Shown here one piece after another: positions 43,804 through 55,639 of a stretch of 64,000 nt of DNA. Below the pieces are notes generated by a model that was not told the origin of the DNA, searched no databases, and was given only the letters and a program-made list of their open reading frames with translations. The DNA comes from Onchidella celtica (taxonomy: Eukaryota > Mollusca > Gastropoda > Systellommatophora > Onchidiidae). Within the stretch, counting starts at the first letter, position 1; every line of letters starts with the position of its first letter. The stretch is taken from contig OZ007580.1 in NCBI GenBank assembly GCA_963931925.1, positions 3,830,908 through 3,894,907 of the forward strand, in the 5' to 3' direction. A program made the translations under genes and the position numbers.

Positions 43804-46763
43804 CTGGTGTTGTCACGGCCTGCGTGCTACCAAATCCGGTCGCCGACCTAATCATTGGGAATATTCCCCACTTAAAGGACGTCTCCGATTGCGAACTCGG
43901 GATTTGGGATGATAACGACATTGCGTGTGTCACGACAAGACAACAATCGCGTCGCCAGAGTGACGACACATTACGATCGCCTGTCGTCGATTTGGATGTA
44001 ACCCCCGAGATTTTTCGTAACGAACAGCGCACAGATCCATCACTAAAGCCCCTCTTTGCTAAGATTGATCCGGACAACCCGGATACATCCAGGTTCTGCC
44101 TTAAAGACGACCTCCTATATCGCGTTTTTCGGGGAAAGCGCGAAACTATTTTGCAATTGGTCATACCGAGATCATTTCGCCGAGACATCACCCGCCTCGC
44201 GCACGACACGCCATTGGCGGGCCACCAAGGCAAAGCGAGAACAAAATCGAGAGTCCTGTCTCAGTTTTTTTGGCCCGGGGTTTACGGGGACATAAATAGC
44301 TATGTGTCGCGTTGCGATACATGCCAGAAAAGAACCCCCAAAGGGAAAACTTCGCGGGCGCCTATACAAGAGATGCCGCCGGTTTCCACTCCATTTCAGC
44401 GAGTTGCCGTCGACATCGTCGGGCCATTACCGAAGTCGGATAGAGGCCATCGGTTTATTCTATCAGTAATCGATTATGCCACCCGTTGGCCTGAGGCTGT
44501 CCCTTTAAAGGAAATATCGGCCGATCACGTCGCCGAGGCATTGGTGACCATATTCACACGTGTCGGATTCCCGTCCGAATTATTATCTGATAGAGGTCCG
44601 CAATTCACCTCTGACCTTTTCAGGAAAGTATTGGAACTCACGGGCATTAGGCAGAAACTTACGTCGCCATACCATCCACAGTCCAATGGCTGTTGCGAGC
44701 GCTGGAATGCCACCATGAAAACTATGCTGGCACGCGTTTCCGCCGATAGACCTGGTGACTGGGACCGTCGACTTCCGGCCATCTTGTTCGCATATAGGGA
44801 ACTCCCAAATGCGACAACGGGTTTTTCCCCGTTTGAACTGTTATACGGTCGAAAACCACGTGGCCCGATGGCCATTTTACGCGATTTATACGCCGGTTCT
44901 GATACCGACGTTCCTGATACGCGATCCGCGTATCAGTACATAGTCGATCTCCGACATAGAATAGTTAATGCATGCGACCTGGCTCGACAATTTGCATGCG
45001 TACGGACCAGGTCATTTATAGGATATCGCGATCGGGGTAGTCGGTTAAGAACCCTGTCAGTCGGAGATCGGGCATTGGTGCTGTTACCAGAAACGAATAA
45101 CAAACTACTCCTCACTTGGAAAGGCCCCTTTCTAGTTAAAAAGCGACTCTCGAGAGTTAATTATCTCATTACCATACGTGGTAACGATAAGGTGTACCAT
45201 ATTAATATGTTGAAAAAGTATCTTACCGATGATCAAACTCATCACGATCATTCATGCCATGTTGTGGCCCAAGCAAACGCAGCGATGGTCACTATCGATG
45301 ACAACGACCGGGAGCCATTATCTATGACAAGATCGCTCCTATCCTTGCAAGCCACAGAGGACGCGACTTCCGTTAATATCAATCCAGAGCTGGATCAAAG
45401 TAAGACACAGGACATCATGAATCTTGTTCGGGAGTTTTCGCCAGTATTCACTGATTTGCCGGGTAAAACATCCTTAGTTCAACACGTCATCCGGTTGCAC
45501 TCGGACGTACCCGTGTTTGTCAAACCCTACCCGCGCCCGCTGCAAGCGCACGACACCATACAGTCCGAGGTGGAAAAGATGCTCAGCTTAGGAGTCATTG
45601 AGCGCTCGACGAGCCCTTACTGCTCGCCGATTGTACTAGTAAAGAAAACAGACGGTTCCGTTAGATTTTGTATCGATTACAGGAAGCTTAACGCTCTAAC
45701 CATTTACGATGCTGAACCTATCCCGAATCAGGAAGATCTATTTGCGCGATTGGCCGAGTCGTCCGTGTTTTCGAAAATAGATTTGGCTAAAGGCTACTGG
45801 CAAATCCCAATGGAAGAGGCCAGTAAACAGTACACAGCGTTTCAGACCCCTATGGGTCTCATGCAATGGAGATTCATGCCATTCGGTCTCGTAACGGCAC
45901 CAGCGACATTTGCGAGGATGATGAACATCCTATTGCAGCAGACACCATGCGTCCTAAGCTACTTTGACGACATTTGCGCTTTCCATACGGATTGGAAAGG
46001 CCACTTAGAAGCACTTCGTCAAGTGCTTAGTAAACTTCGAGATGCCGGGCTTACAGCTAAGCCTAGCAAAGTCTTCCTGGGTTATACGCAGATTAACTTT
46101 CTGGGACATACTATCGCCAAAGGCGTCCAAACACCGGACGACAGTAAGATAAGTAAGATTTTAAAACTCCAGGCTCCTCATACTAAGAAGCAGGTTCGTA
46201 GCCTGTTAGGCTTCTTAAGCTATTATCGGAAATTTGTTCCTAATTTTTCGGCCCTTACGGCCCCGTTATCCGATCTTACAAGAAAAGACAGACCCAACAA
46301 AATTACCTGGAATACGCAGTGCGCCACCGCGCTCGCGACAGTGCAGCAACTGTTCTCCAGTTCGCCGCTGCTTATCCTACCGAATATTAGGCGCACCTTC
46401 ACCGTCCGAACTGACGCGTCGGACCAAGGAATTGGAGCTGTTTTGCTTCAGGAAAGAGATGGCTTATTGCGCCCTTGTATGTACGCTAGCCGGAAATTAC
46501 TTCCGAGAGAGCAGAGATACGCTATTATAGAGCGAGAATGCCTGGCGATTGTATACGCCGTAGACGCGTTTTCCCGCTACCTACTTATGACAGAATTCGT
46601 CATCGAGACAGACCATAAACCGTTGTTATTTTTAAAATCGAACCGAGCCAAGAACGCTCGTTTGACCAGATGGAGTCTGGCCCTTCAGGAATACCGCTTC
46701 ATTATAAAGGCCATTCCTGGTGGAGATAATGTCCATGCCGACCTATTATCACGGTTACCTTAA
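43758..46763 (+). CDS. pol: Pol: protease end, integrase, reverse transcriptase, RNase H (element B)
   Basis: The frame is open from 43758 and ends at 46761-46763. Residue numbers count from the GTG at 43824. The protease end has a LIIGNIP motif. Integrase: H-x6-H and C-x2-C zinc finger (about 124-170), catalytic D197, D256 and E292 (D-35-E), then a GPY/F module (WKGPFLVKK, YHINMLKKY) near 430-470. Reverse transcriptase from about 560, with RFCIDYRKLN, QWRFMPFGLVTAPATF and the catalytic YFDD at 713-716 (YVDD is more usual). RNase H has D864, E905, D930 and D973 in place. Integrase lies upstream of RT, opposite to ordinary gypsy elements. No chromodomain and no env. Apart from the protease frame break, no stops were seen, so enzymes downstream look intact. 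Confidence 0.92.
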   Translation, partial: TFSFLSEIYVDTPFITGVVTACVLPNPVADLIIGNIPHLKDVSDCELGIWDDNDIACVTTRQQSRRQSDDTLRSPVVDLDVTPEIFRNEQRTDPSLKPLFAKIDPDNPDTSRFCLKDDLLYRVFRGKRETILQLVIPRSFRRDITRLAHDTPLAGHQGKARTKSRVLSQFFWPGVYGDINSYVSRCDTCQKRTPKGKTSRAPIQEMPPVSTPFQRVAVDIVGPLPKSDRGHRFILSVIDYATRWPEAVPLKEISADHVAEALVTIFTRVGFPSELLSDRGPQFTSDLFRKVLELTGIRQKLTSPYHPQSNGCCERWNATMKTMLARVSADRPGDWDRRLPAILFAYRELPNATTGFSPFELLYGRKPRGPMAILRDLYAGSDTDVPDTRSAYQYIVDLRHRIVNACDLARQFACVRTRSFIGYRDRGSRLRTLSVGDRALVLLPETNNKLLLTWKGPFLVKKRLSRVNYLITIRGNDKVYHINMLKKYLTDDQTHHDHSCHVVAQANAAMVTIDDNDREPLSMTRSLLSLQATEDATSVNINPELDQSKTQDIMNLVREFSPVFTDLPGKTSLVQHVIRLHSDVPVFVKPYPRPLQAHDTIQSEVEKMLSLGVIERSTSPYCSPIVLVKKTDGSVRFCIDYRKLNALTIYDAEPIPNQEDLFARLAESSVFSKIDLAKGYWQIPMEEASKQYTAFQTPMGLMQWRFMPFGLVTAPATFARMMNILLQQTPCVLSYFDDICAFHTDWKGHLEALRQVLSKLRDAGLTAKPSKVFLGYTQINFLGHTIAKGVQTPDDSKISKILKLQAPHTKKQVRSLLGFLSYYRKFVPNFSALTAPLSDLTRKDRPNKITWNTQCATALATVQQLFSSSPLLILPNIRRTFTVRTDASDQGIGAVLLQERDGLLRPCMYASRKLLPREQRYAIIERECLAIVYAVDAFSRYLLMTEFVIETDHKPLLFLKSNRAKNARLTRWSLALQEYRFIIKAIPGGDNVHADLLSRLP

Positions 46764-47381
46764 TCTTGTTGTATTTTAGTCTGTCATATGTATTGGCGTT
46801 GGATACTGATTAGCACCTCATTCAGAGACCGAGGGATGGTATCACATATTGTTCACCCATTGTGAACACTTTTCACCTACCCCTGTGCTTTCCTTTGTTC
46901 CAACAGCTATTTTACTGACGTCGACCCGTATTTTGGCCACACCAGACGTTGTTGCCCAGGGTCGAGGACGAGAAGATCATGGCAGACCAGGAGTCCAGAT
47001 CCACTAATGCCATCGATGCTACTATAGTTATCTTTTCTTGAGTATTATTCATTGTATGTGTGCATTCCTGATGACATTCGCACAGGATCAGTGTTGTACT
47101 CTAAAATTTTAGAGTTATGATTGTTAATATCTACGTATTTAGAGGTAAGATTTAATCCTCAGAGAGATATATACTTTTGGACGGAGCCTTAAGATTTTCA
47201 TGAAGTTTTGTCCATCAATGATACCCGTCCTGTAGGTTTTTTCAACTTTAGTACTAGTCTTAGTTATTACCTAGTATTCTTAGTTAAGTTAACCTTTCGA
47301 GCAATTTCTCGACTCATGCCTTCCCTTTACGATAATAATTTATATCGTTAAAATTGCAAATTTTAACTGGGGTGGGGGATA
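46764..47381 (+). other. 3' untranslated region and polypurine tract of element B
   Basis: No env-like frame. From about 46778 the sequence matches element A (21536-22139) closely. It ends in the G-rich tract CTGGGGTGGGGGATA just before the right LTR, the expected plus-strand primer. Confidence 0.85.
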
Positions 47382-48607
47382 TGTCATGATTCGGATATTG
47401 TTAAAACTCACGCAGAGAGTGAGTTGTTGTTGTTTACCAGGGCCATGAGAAGTTGGCTGGTGGCCTTGAACGGTCCTCGCCAAATTATAGTTGGTGAGTA
47501 AATAAATGTAAAGTTAAACTGTTAGATTCACGCTTGTGGGTTTTAATGTTCGTGATTAATAAGTAATGGAGTAGGGGTGAAACAAGGTGGGGACAGTTGA
47601 CATTGTTAAGTATGACTAGACAAGTTTTTGCACGTTAACTGGCTGGTAGAATAGTGCAGACGTATTACTACAGTTAAAATGGTGGGAGGTTTCGACCTAT
47701 GAGATAGCTGAACTAATTGGGCCAGCGGACTAGCACGCTGGGTAGTTAGATAGTATATAACATCGTGTAACGTTCAGATTTAGTGAATACAGACGAGAGA
47801 AGCATCGTTTCGTGAAGTATCTCCGGTTGGCCAGTACCTGAACTGTGTGGTCTGAAGACTAAGAAGTCCTTGCTAACGGACTGACTGAGCTCTAGAAAGA
47901 AAGGTCTGAGTGGGCTGACCTTTGAAAGCCCACGCTGCGCTATTTTGATGTTCGCGCCTCTCAGTAGGCGTGAGCAATGGTAATATATCTTAATTATTCA
48001 AGTATAATAGAGATCGGAGATAGAGAGAGAACTACAGCCTCATAGGAAGACTAAGGAAACCCCAGCTGGCACTCGACCACGAGTGTCCTGTATGATAGAT
48101 CTATTGCCATAGTATGATTGGAATAATATAGCACATCGTTGATGAATTGAATAGTGATTGTGCATAAAATATAGTCTTTTGGCAACTGCTTAAATTACCT
48201 ACAAGCCGAAGAGTGCTTCTGTAGGCTTTGAACGTACTGGGCTCTCTTAACATTTAAGCCCATATGATTTATGGAGAGTTTGCCTGGCGACTGGCCAGTG
48301 GCGACTCAACTGTCACTTTAAATTGATATCCAGTTTCGTATAATATACCTATTTACTATTGATTGCAGTACCTCCATAGTTACATGAATATCATTGGTTA
48401 AGTTATTAATTAGAGTTTTTGGTTTGAATATATACCTCTATTGTCTTTTGTTTTGTTATTAATATTTATGTAAACTATGGCCTGACCGGCCTGACATATA
48501 TACGCTCTAGTTATTTAGTACTTTTCTTGTGTGGTTGTGTCCGAGTGTGAGTTAGCTGCCTCTCGTGCAGTCGTGACATCCCCAAGACCCTAACTCTGCT
48601 CGTGACA
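47382..48607 (+). repeat. Right LTR of element B
   Basis: 1226 bp, matching the left LTR with one difference seen by eye. Followed directly by GGGTC. Confidence 0.96.
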
Positions 48608-48722
48608 GGGTCACTGACTTCAATTTATCAGAAATGTCATGTCTTTTATTACATGTATATGTGCAGAGCTCAAAATCTCATGTTGCCGACTTATTGTGGG
48701 TTTTCTCATGCACACTCACATA
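48608..48722 (+). repeat. MITE M1 (copy 2, right part)
   Basis: Continues the MITE after element B. Ends with CCGACTTATTGTGGGTTTTC and TCATGCACACTCAC, the inverse of the left terminal repeat at about 39685. Confidence 0.82.
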
Positions 48723-48890
48723 TTGCTGGTAGAAAATCAACGTTGCCACATGTATTCTGCATGGAATTGTGGCGTGGCAATAGGTTTTACTGGTCTTTGC
48801 ATCCAGTCCAAGCGCCGGTGCCGTTATTGATGTGACGTAGGTCTAGATATAATTATGATTTGTCTTGGTACAAAGACTTTGCCCGGATCG
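48722..48890 (+). repeat. Dispersed repeat R3 (copy 2, right part)
   Basis: GGTAGAAAATCAACGT, TTTTACTGGTCTTTGCATCC and GTGACGTAGG-type blocks match 32820-32925 in order, closing the outer layer of the nest. Confidence 0.68.
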
Positions 48891-50640
48891 GATAGTTTGC
48901 ACCAGTTCACCTTCTCCGTGACAAAAATACTCTAACCATATGCCAAATCTGGCCACTGTAGAAATCCCTACATGTCGTCATTATTTACTTGTTCTGTCCG
49001 TACCGAGTTGGCACCGTGGTATTTACACTAGGATACATGCATATACCAGCTGGTATTGATATACACCGGTGAATTGACCACGGTCGGATCGTTACTCAAT
49101 AGAGCCCAGCTTTTTGTGGACCGTATAAAGGACAAAGTAAATATCAAGCTGTTTATTAATTTCTGGCACCGTCAGGGAAACTCGGAGTGCCCACACAGAT
49201 TCCAGTGTGCAGAATCCACCGAGACATCAGGGTAATTTCAGTTCTGTTCAATCACAACTGGACAGACATTCGGTTATATGTTTTGTAACTTTAACGGCAG
49301 GTCTGGATTTTTTCTGAAGATCTTGATGGTCCTGGCTATCGGATTCGAGCTACTCTACACCCCAAAGCGCGGAGTCCAAGTGCAATCAATACGAAAAATT
49401 CTTGTAGAGTTGTGTTTCAGAAATTCACCAGATTTTGCAGGTAATATTCTAATTTCCAATTCTCATCCTGTGAACTATTTTGAGTGCTAATCGGGCAATT
49501 GAGAGAAAGGTATAAAAGTGGCACATGTTAATATCCCTTCACAGAAGTTGAAATATTGCAAGTTGTCTAGCGCAACTCGGCATGGGCCGGTCTGTTCTTG
49601 TACCGCCTATCTTTGAGTATCCAGATACCTGTCTGTTTGAAATAGCTACTGCATCATCATTTTAAATAGACATTACAGACTTTAGCAGCAGCCCATGTTG
49701 TTATTTTGTTGTTTGTTTGTTTTTTGTGACCAATAGTTCAAAAAGGAAAAGCGAGAGGCCGTCCAAGATGTGTGGGACAAGTATGTGAAATAAATCAATT
49801 ATCGAAACTATATTGAATCCAGCTTATACATAACCCGACCTTAGATCTTGTTTGTTCCAACCATAGATATACGTTACTAAACGGTTCCAACTCCATTTTT
49901 TTGCACAACTGAGAAATTTTGTTATAATTGTGTACGGCTGGTAGTTGTTTTTTGTTTTTTTCTTTTTTGACAACAGAAAGATGGGAATTGAACAGAGGAT
50001 AAAGCCGGATGCAATGTGAAACTTTTCTTAGATCTCCCGTATGAGTTCGTTTTGGGCGTATATTTACTCCCACTGCTCTACGATAATGGCATAATTATGT
50101 GAGACTAATGCCCAAAGGCAACTGACGGCTCATCGCATTCCTGAGCATGAGGGTTATCAGATGTTCTTAAATATAATGAAATGCCGCAATAGGAAGCAAT
50201 AATCCAATAAAATCATAATGGCATAAGTCACTAAATGACGAGAAGAAACATTTCTTTTTCCAAATATCTCTAAAGTAACAAAATGACTTATGCCTTTAAC
50301 GCAGAGCAGCGTCGATGGTACAGATATCCGGGCAGCCTCGCAATAAATCCTTGAAAAGCAAACGCCGCATATGAATAGAAATACCAATGAAATAGATTAC
50401 AGTATGCAGAGTTACCCCTTTCCGGGGGGCCGCTGTCACAGTCCATTGGTCACGTCAAGTAAAGTGACATGTTTGGTCACTAGATTTTGTACTCAACAAT
50501 AACGTCACTGTGTCTAAGGAACAAAATCATTGTCCCACTTCACGGCCTCTCTATAGAAAACTATAAGTCCTTTTATTATTCTAATGTGGGAGATGGCAAG
50601 AAATAGATTGCAGAGCGTGGGAGTGTACGCAGGGGGAGCG
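48891..50640. other. Unassigned DNA with a partial M4 repeat
   Basis: The segment at about 49845-49935 (TTGTTTGTTCCAAC, GCACAACTGAGAAATT) is a fragment of repeat M4. No gene was recognised; the frame at 49278-49490 lacks identifiable motifs. Confidence 0.45.
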
Positions 50641-50839
50641 AGCCCCAGAATGTATAGCAATGTAACTGCGAACTGTCGGTGAACCATATTTTAACGGAAT
50701 GTGTGGATTTCACGCATATCCGATGAAGACATTATGCCAGAGAATACATGAAAGAATTATTTCTGACGTGGACTCGCAGCACGTCTTGTCCTGTCTGAAA
50801 GAGGTTAACATCTGTAACTTGAGGTACATGTTTTTTTAA
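50640..50839 (+). pseudogene. LINE remnant: C-terminus of an RNase H-bearing element
   Basis: The frame gives ELSVNHILTECVDFTHIR, a TGA, and MKELF. After a one-base shift it gives SDVDSQHVLSCLKEVNICNL and a final stop at 50837-50839. The SVxHILTEC motif and LKEI-like end are the typical C-terminus that follows RNase H in I/Jockey-type LINEs in animals (from memory of the family). Stop and frameshift show decay. Confidence 0.65.
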
Positions 50840-50911
50840 CATATTGTTTACAAAATTCGTTCTAAATCAATAATATACAAACATACTTTGTTCCAGACCT
50901 GTCCGGGTAAA

Positions 50912-51135
50912 TGAGATCCGACTAATTAGATCTAGTTGGTGCGCGAGGTTTCATTGAAATTCAATGTCGTGACGTCAACATCCAACTGGACGAGCGAGCA
51001 AAATCGGCTAGTCGGCGTCGGGCCTAAGCGTAGGCACACATGAAACATCATCCGATTTGTTCAACCGACCCGTCAGATGGTGGCGTCACTTATATTTTAA
51101 TGAGATCCCGTGCTCTAGTCAACTGGTGGTAGGAC
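50912..51135. repeat. Two half copies of the GACGTCACGAC MITE, in swapped order
   Basis: 50935-51025 matches the right half of the unit at 57708-57892 (TTCAATGTCGTGACGTCA, AATCGGCTA). 51048-51130 matches the left half (CCGATTTG, GGCGTCACTT, AATGAGATCCCGTG). The order is reversed relative to the full copy, suggesting two adjacent tandem copies that each lost one half. Confidence 0.65.
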
Positions 51136-52782
51136 CCGTGGTTCTCGGTATGCTATGGCCCTTACAAGAACTGGACCTGGTCTATAAATCAGACTGGACA
51201 ATCCTTGAACTGCCGTTAAAGCTACATAGTATTATACCTAAGCCACCCAACTCCTTTAAAACATATTATATAATATTCACGCTGTTCGGTCAAAGTTTAA
51301 AGGGAGACGGACTTGCCACCTGAGGCCAGACGACGTCACAGCTATTCATGGATGCATGCAGGACATATCGTGTCGTCTTCATTTTCCTTAACCCTCTGTT
51401 CACGTGTGACCATTGCCCAGTTCTGGATATCCCTCGCAACCCACAGGCGTCACTGGAGGGTTACCAAGGCTAAAGTATTAGCGTCACCAAGGAGAGAAAG
51501 CCCCCCATTAACTGACAGCGGTTATCTCACTGTGAAGAGATCTCGCCTGGCCAGTCACGGATCTGCCGGTTTCAATTACCCAGTTAATTATTCATGTCAA
51601 AACCTCCCGCGAGGTTCAGTTCAATGATCGATCTGAGGTCGGCGACAAAAGGAAGATTTGATCGATTTTGATCGATCAGGGTGGACAGTGGGACGTGAAT
51701 CGCGAGCTCGTTATTTGTTCAGCTCAAAAACTGTTGTAAAGATCTGAGGTCATCGCACCACAATATGATCTCATAGAGCTATAGAAAATTCTCTGTGTGG
51801 TTTGGTCGCCGATGGCTGGAATTAATGGGGAGTTTGTTTATTTTGTATGGGATATTTCACCACCGCCTCCCAGTTCCACTCTAATCTCTTTCGTGTAAGT
51901 TTAGTGTTAGCAGTCCTGAAACACGTCTTTTTGTCTATTATTCTCCCTTCGGTTGATTTAGAGATCTTCTAATAGTAAACCAGAGATCTCTGTGACCTGG
52001 CGGGTCACTTTTTGAAGGATTAAGTTTTCTTGCCTCGACTAGAACATTCGGACTGCATCTGGACTTTTTATGCATTCTTTAAGTTATAGCATCTTGGGTA
52101 CGTTGGTTCAAACATTGCTTCTGTGACGTCATGTGATCCGTTTCGGTTAATTTGAGTGCAAACAGATAAACAGAACAAAAATGATGATAATCTGAAGACG
52201 GGCTTTATATTTTTTGGTGTATTTTGCCATGCCTGTATCACATGGCAGAGTCTAATACCGCAGGTTCCCACGGCTTGGTCAAGCTTCCACTGCCTGGTTC
52301 AAACGCCATGATAATTATTCTTTGACCCAGTGCTGGGTTATTCTGTCTCTACGTTTTACGCAAATTGGCAGAAATTCACAATATGGCAGATCAAAATGTA
52401 TTCCCTCATTCCAGTGAAATTCATGAAGCTATCTCAGTACTAGGGGTTTATTTGAGAGTGCTAAAAAGTTGTACCAACACCTTGTGAAGTTGGACTGCAA
52501 AATTTGGCAAGCAATTTTCTCGAAGGGTGCTAATGTGGATGGAATGAGGCAGTACAAAGACAACTTGTTATCGGTCCAACCTCTGAACTTGAACTTGCAG
52601 CAATAGAGAAAAGATTTTACCAAAAAATGTTTTTTTAAATAAGGCAAGAAATTTCTTTTGCACATTGTACGAAACTATTTAATTCTGTCTGTGAAATTTA
52701 AATTGAGAAAACTCTGAATACCTAACATAGATAAAAAAAAAAAATACCCAAAAAAGACGGTGAAAGACGCAAAATGGCCATT
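51136..52782. other. Unassigned DNA
   Basis: No gene, RNA or clear repeat recognised. The open frame 51313-51627 has no known domain. Confidence 0.4.
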
Positions 52783-53430
52783 ATAAGATAAGATAAGATA
52801 AGATAAATCTTATTCATCCTTGTTCGAGGAAATGTGTTTTGATCATTGAATACATAACAATACAGTTACAGAAACAGAAATTATGATATATAGCGCGCAC
52901 CCACACATATAATATACACACACACTAATAAATAAACAGAATTAACAGTGCACACAATATGCTTCCGTTACTAAAACACACTGACCTGACATGCAGGACA
53001 CAATTCAACTTTACACAGATTACGATGAAGATGACGGCATTATTGTAACATCCTAGTTGATGATGGAATAAACGATTTAAAGTAGCGCTCAGTTTTAGTT
53101 TTCTTTGACAACAGCCTTAAACTTCTTACAGATCTTACGTATTCTTTGTTCAGGGGATGTTGGGGGTCATTGATTATATTATCAGCTTTTTTAATACAAG
53201 CACCAGTGTACAGCTCATCAAAATATGGCAGATCACAGTTACAAATTTTTGATGCTTTTTTAATCAAAATATTGATCTTATTTTTATCTTTTTGTAAGAT
53301 GTTACCTCCCCAACAAACAACTCCATACATCAAAACGCTCTGAACAGCCGTGGTGTAAAATATTTTCAGAATGCTTTTATCGTGCCAACGAGCCGTAAGA
53401 TTCAAACTCAGACTCTTCAAAATCATCTAG
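52783..53430 (-). pseudogene. 5'-truncated LINE, same family as 28190-28885
   Basis: On the minus strand the frame at 53040-53426 encodes SILKIFYTTAVQSVLMYGVV, CWGGNILQKDKNK and NDPQHPLNKEY, then RYFKSFIPSSTRMLQ to a natural-looking stop. The 3' untranslated part ends in a hairpin (TCCTCGAACAAGGA) and a (TTATC)n tail at 52783-52807. This copy keeps a longer clean frame than the other. The 5' end is truncated near 53430, as is usual for LINE insertions. Confidence 0.82.
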
Positions 53431-54055
53431 ACAACCTTGTGACCTGTCTAAGACAACGCATTATCAGTCGAATTTCTATATCTGAACCTCCAGCAATAAG
53501 AGCTCTTACAAAATGACAATCAATCCAATTTTAACAATTTTTCCCAAACTGTAAGATAATCCAGGGCTGTTTTTCCTTCACCTTTTCTTCCTGAGATGTA
53601 GGTACTTTGTGTATTGTCGGTTCAAATCTGAGACCTCGTCGAGTCATCACTTGGCGTGGTCAAGATGAAACGCTTAGAAACGTTGTCAGCGCCAAGTATG
53701 GGATGTGCCAAGGGTTGCTGCAGCAGCGGATGTGTGCCTGGTTGCTAAGTGACCACTTGAGTGCCACACCATTGCAGCTTGGCCGGTACATTAGGAGGGA
53801 AATTATTTAGCCTTTCAGAAGAGAATTTTTGCATTGATCGAGTTGTCAATAAGACAGAGCTATCATAGCGGTAAATGTAACAAGTGATTAAGGGCAGGGG
53901 TCATTGTATTTGATGAGGAAATCTATAATCTATCAGAGCGAGTTGCAAAACTTACACCGAGACAACCACAAAGTTAGAAACACGCCGTTTTCACTTTTTT
54001 AAATGTAGTTTGCGGTGGTCGAATAAAATTGTGAGTACATATTAGTATTATCACG
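53431..54055. other. Unassigned DNA
   Basis: No feature recognised; the frame at 53607-53810 has no known domain. Confidence 0.4.
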
Positions 54056-54061
54056 ACCTTA

Positions 54062-54300
54062 GTTCATGTTTGTTCTATCTCCATTTTCTGAAAAACTGGC
54101 GGTCTTTCAGTATGTAGAAGAGGTGTAACAAATGCAATACTTTGACACTTGTTTAAAATGCGTTGTGGCATTTATCAAGCTGTTTCACAGTTCCGATTTA
54201 CTCCAACTCCTTATCCTAATACTTCTAAAATGGCGAAACATTTAAGGTCGAATTTCTCAGCTGTGCCCAAAAAAAAAAATGGAGTTGGAACAAACCAGAT
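54062..54300 (-). repeat. Dispersed repeat M4, copy 2 (inverted)
   Basis: Complement of 17310-17562: TTCTATCTCCATTTTCTG at the left, AAGCTGTTTCACAGTTCCGA in the middle and AATGGAGTTGGAACAAAC at the right. Confidence 0.75.
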
Positions 54301-55030
54301 CTAATGTCGTATTATACTCAACAAGCTTACTTTTTGGAGTTGAGCCGTTCCGCTTCCATGTCCTATTTCATAGCCTAACATTCTTAGCTTTTGGTCGCTG
54401 TGTTTTGTAAAAGTAGATAATCTTCGGGTGTTTAACACTTTGAATATTGAAGCCGTAAACGCTAAATTTTCCCCAAGTCCAGTTTACATTAATATTCAGT
54501 ATTTCAGTTATTTTCAATGGTAAATATGAATCTTAATCAGGCTGTTGATCTATATTTAAAAGCTAGTCATGGAGGGTCAAAACCTGTAATTGATGCAACA
54601 GTAAAAAGTTAACAACAATGTTGTTTCAGTAATGAAAGGGTTAATGGGTACATCGAGTTTGCACTATTTCTGTGCAAGGGCTGGCTTGTGAGTTTATAGT
54701 GCAGTGGGTACACATAATTGAGCAGAGAATCTTGTTTGACAGGAGTGTCTCTGTATCATTTTTTAAATTAAAAAAAATTGAACATTCGTTCCATTAGCAA
54801 AATGATATAATGAAACAAATTTTAATTGACAAGGAGCATTTATTTGCAAAGTTGAAGTGGAAACTATTGATCTCAACTCAGTTTTGAAATTAAATACAAA
54901 ACTTTCATGATATCTCTCTCTAGACGTCATATCTGAACTGTTAGGAATCACAGTATTGACAAATAACAAACACTTTATATTGATCTGCTGATGTTTTTCC
55001 CAGCTATGAAACGAATGCTTTCCTTTTCGT
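54301..55030. other. Unassigned DNA
   Basis: No gene. The phrase GAGTTGAGCC...TAACATTC near 54340 also occurs near 12750, hinting at another old repeat. Confidence 0.4.
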
Positions 55031-55039
55031 CCTCCTCCT

Positions 55040-55241
55040 CCGTTCTCTCTCTCTCTCTCTATTTTTCTTTCTCTTTCAATCTCTCCACTCCCCCTCTTTC
55101 AATGTATGTGTGTGTATGTGCTCTATTCTTTCTCCCTTCCTCTCTGTCTGTCTGTCTGTCTCTCTCGCATTCAATCTCTTTCTCTCTATCTTTCTCTCTA
55201 TCTTTCTCTCTCTCCTCTCCCTCTCTCTGAATATGTGTGTG

Positions 55242-55320
<79 letters not shown>
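55040..55320 (+). repeat. (CT)n microsatellite with flanking CT-rich DNA
   Basis: CT-rich, CTGT and CTAT variants up to about 55245, then pure (CT)n at about 55246-55319. The long Ser/Leu and Arg/Glu frames are artefacts. Confidence 0.95.
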
Positions 55321-55321
<1 letters not shown>

Positions 55322-55639
55322 GTCTTCACTCGCCCTCAGCATGAGTGTTTCTACATATGACTGCTCATTCGCCATCCAACTGTACATTTGTCGCAAAACC
55401 TAACACGACGGTATTGAAAACTAATTCTTCCTTCCACAACCTCACAGGACGAAGTCACTATTTACTTTTGATACGATTACTGAATTTCAGTGAGATTATC
55501 ACGTGCCCAGGTTCCTGTAGATGGGAAAAATTGTGCCTATCAGTGGCGTAGCGTGGAGGAGGTGAGAGGGGTGCCACAGGGGCGACTGCCCCGGGGCACA
55601 AAACTCTGAGAGGGGGAGGGGCAAAATTTCAAAAGAAAC

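Larger units (their letters stand above)
39922..48607 (+). mobile_element. Element B: Gmr1-like LTR retrotransposon with INT before RT
   Basis: Full element of 8686 bp with 1226-bp LTRs (39922-41147 and 47382-48607), a 5-bp target duplication GGGTC (39917-39921 and 48608-48612), a tRNA-Cys primer site, a leader, gag-protease, then integrase, reverse transcriptase and RNase H. There is no env frame. I count one difference between the LTRs (C near 40787, T near 48247), which means a very young insertion. Sequence motifs are Ty3/gypsy-like, but the pol order is that of Ty1/copia. Among known groups this arrangement characterises the Gmr1-like gypsy elements, first described in deuterostomes. One frame break in the protease is the only visible damage. 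Confidence 0.93.

Noticed and set aside
46764-47381. Possible env gene in element B
   Set aside because: No open frame of useful length, and the region is shared with non-coding element A.
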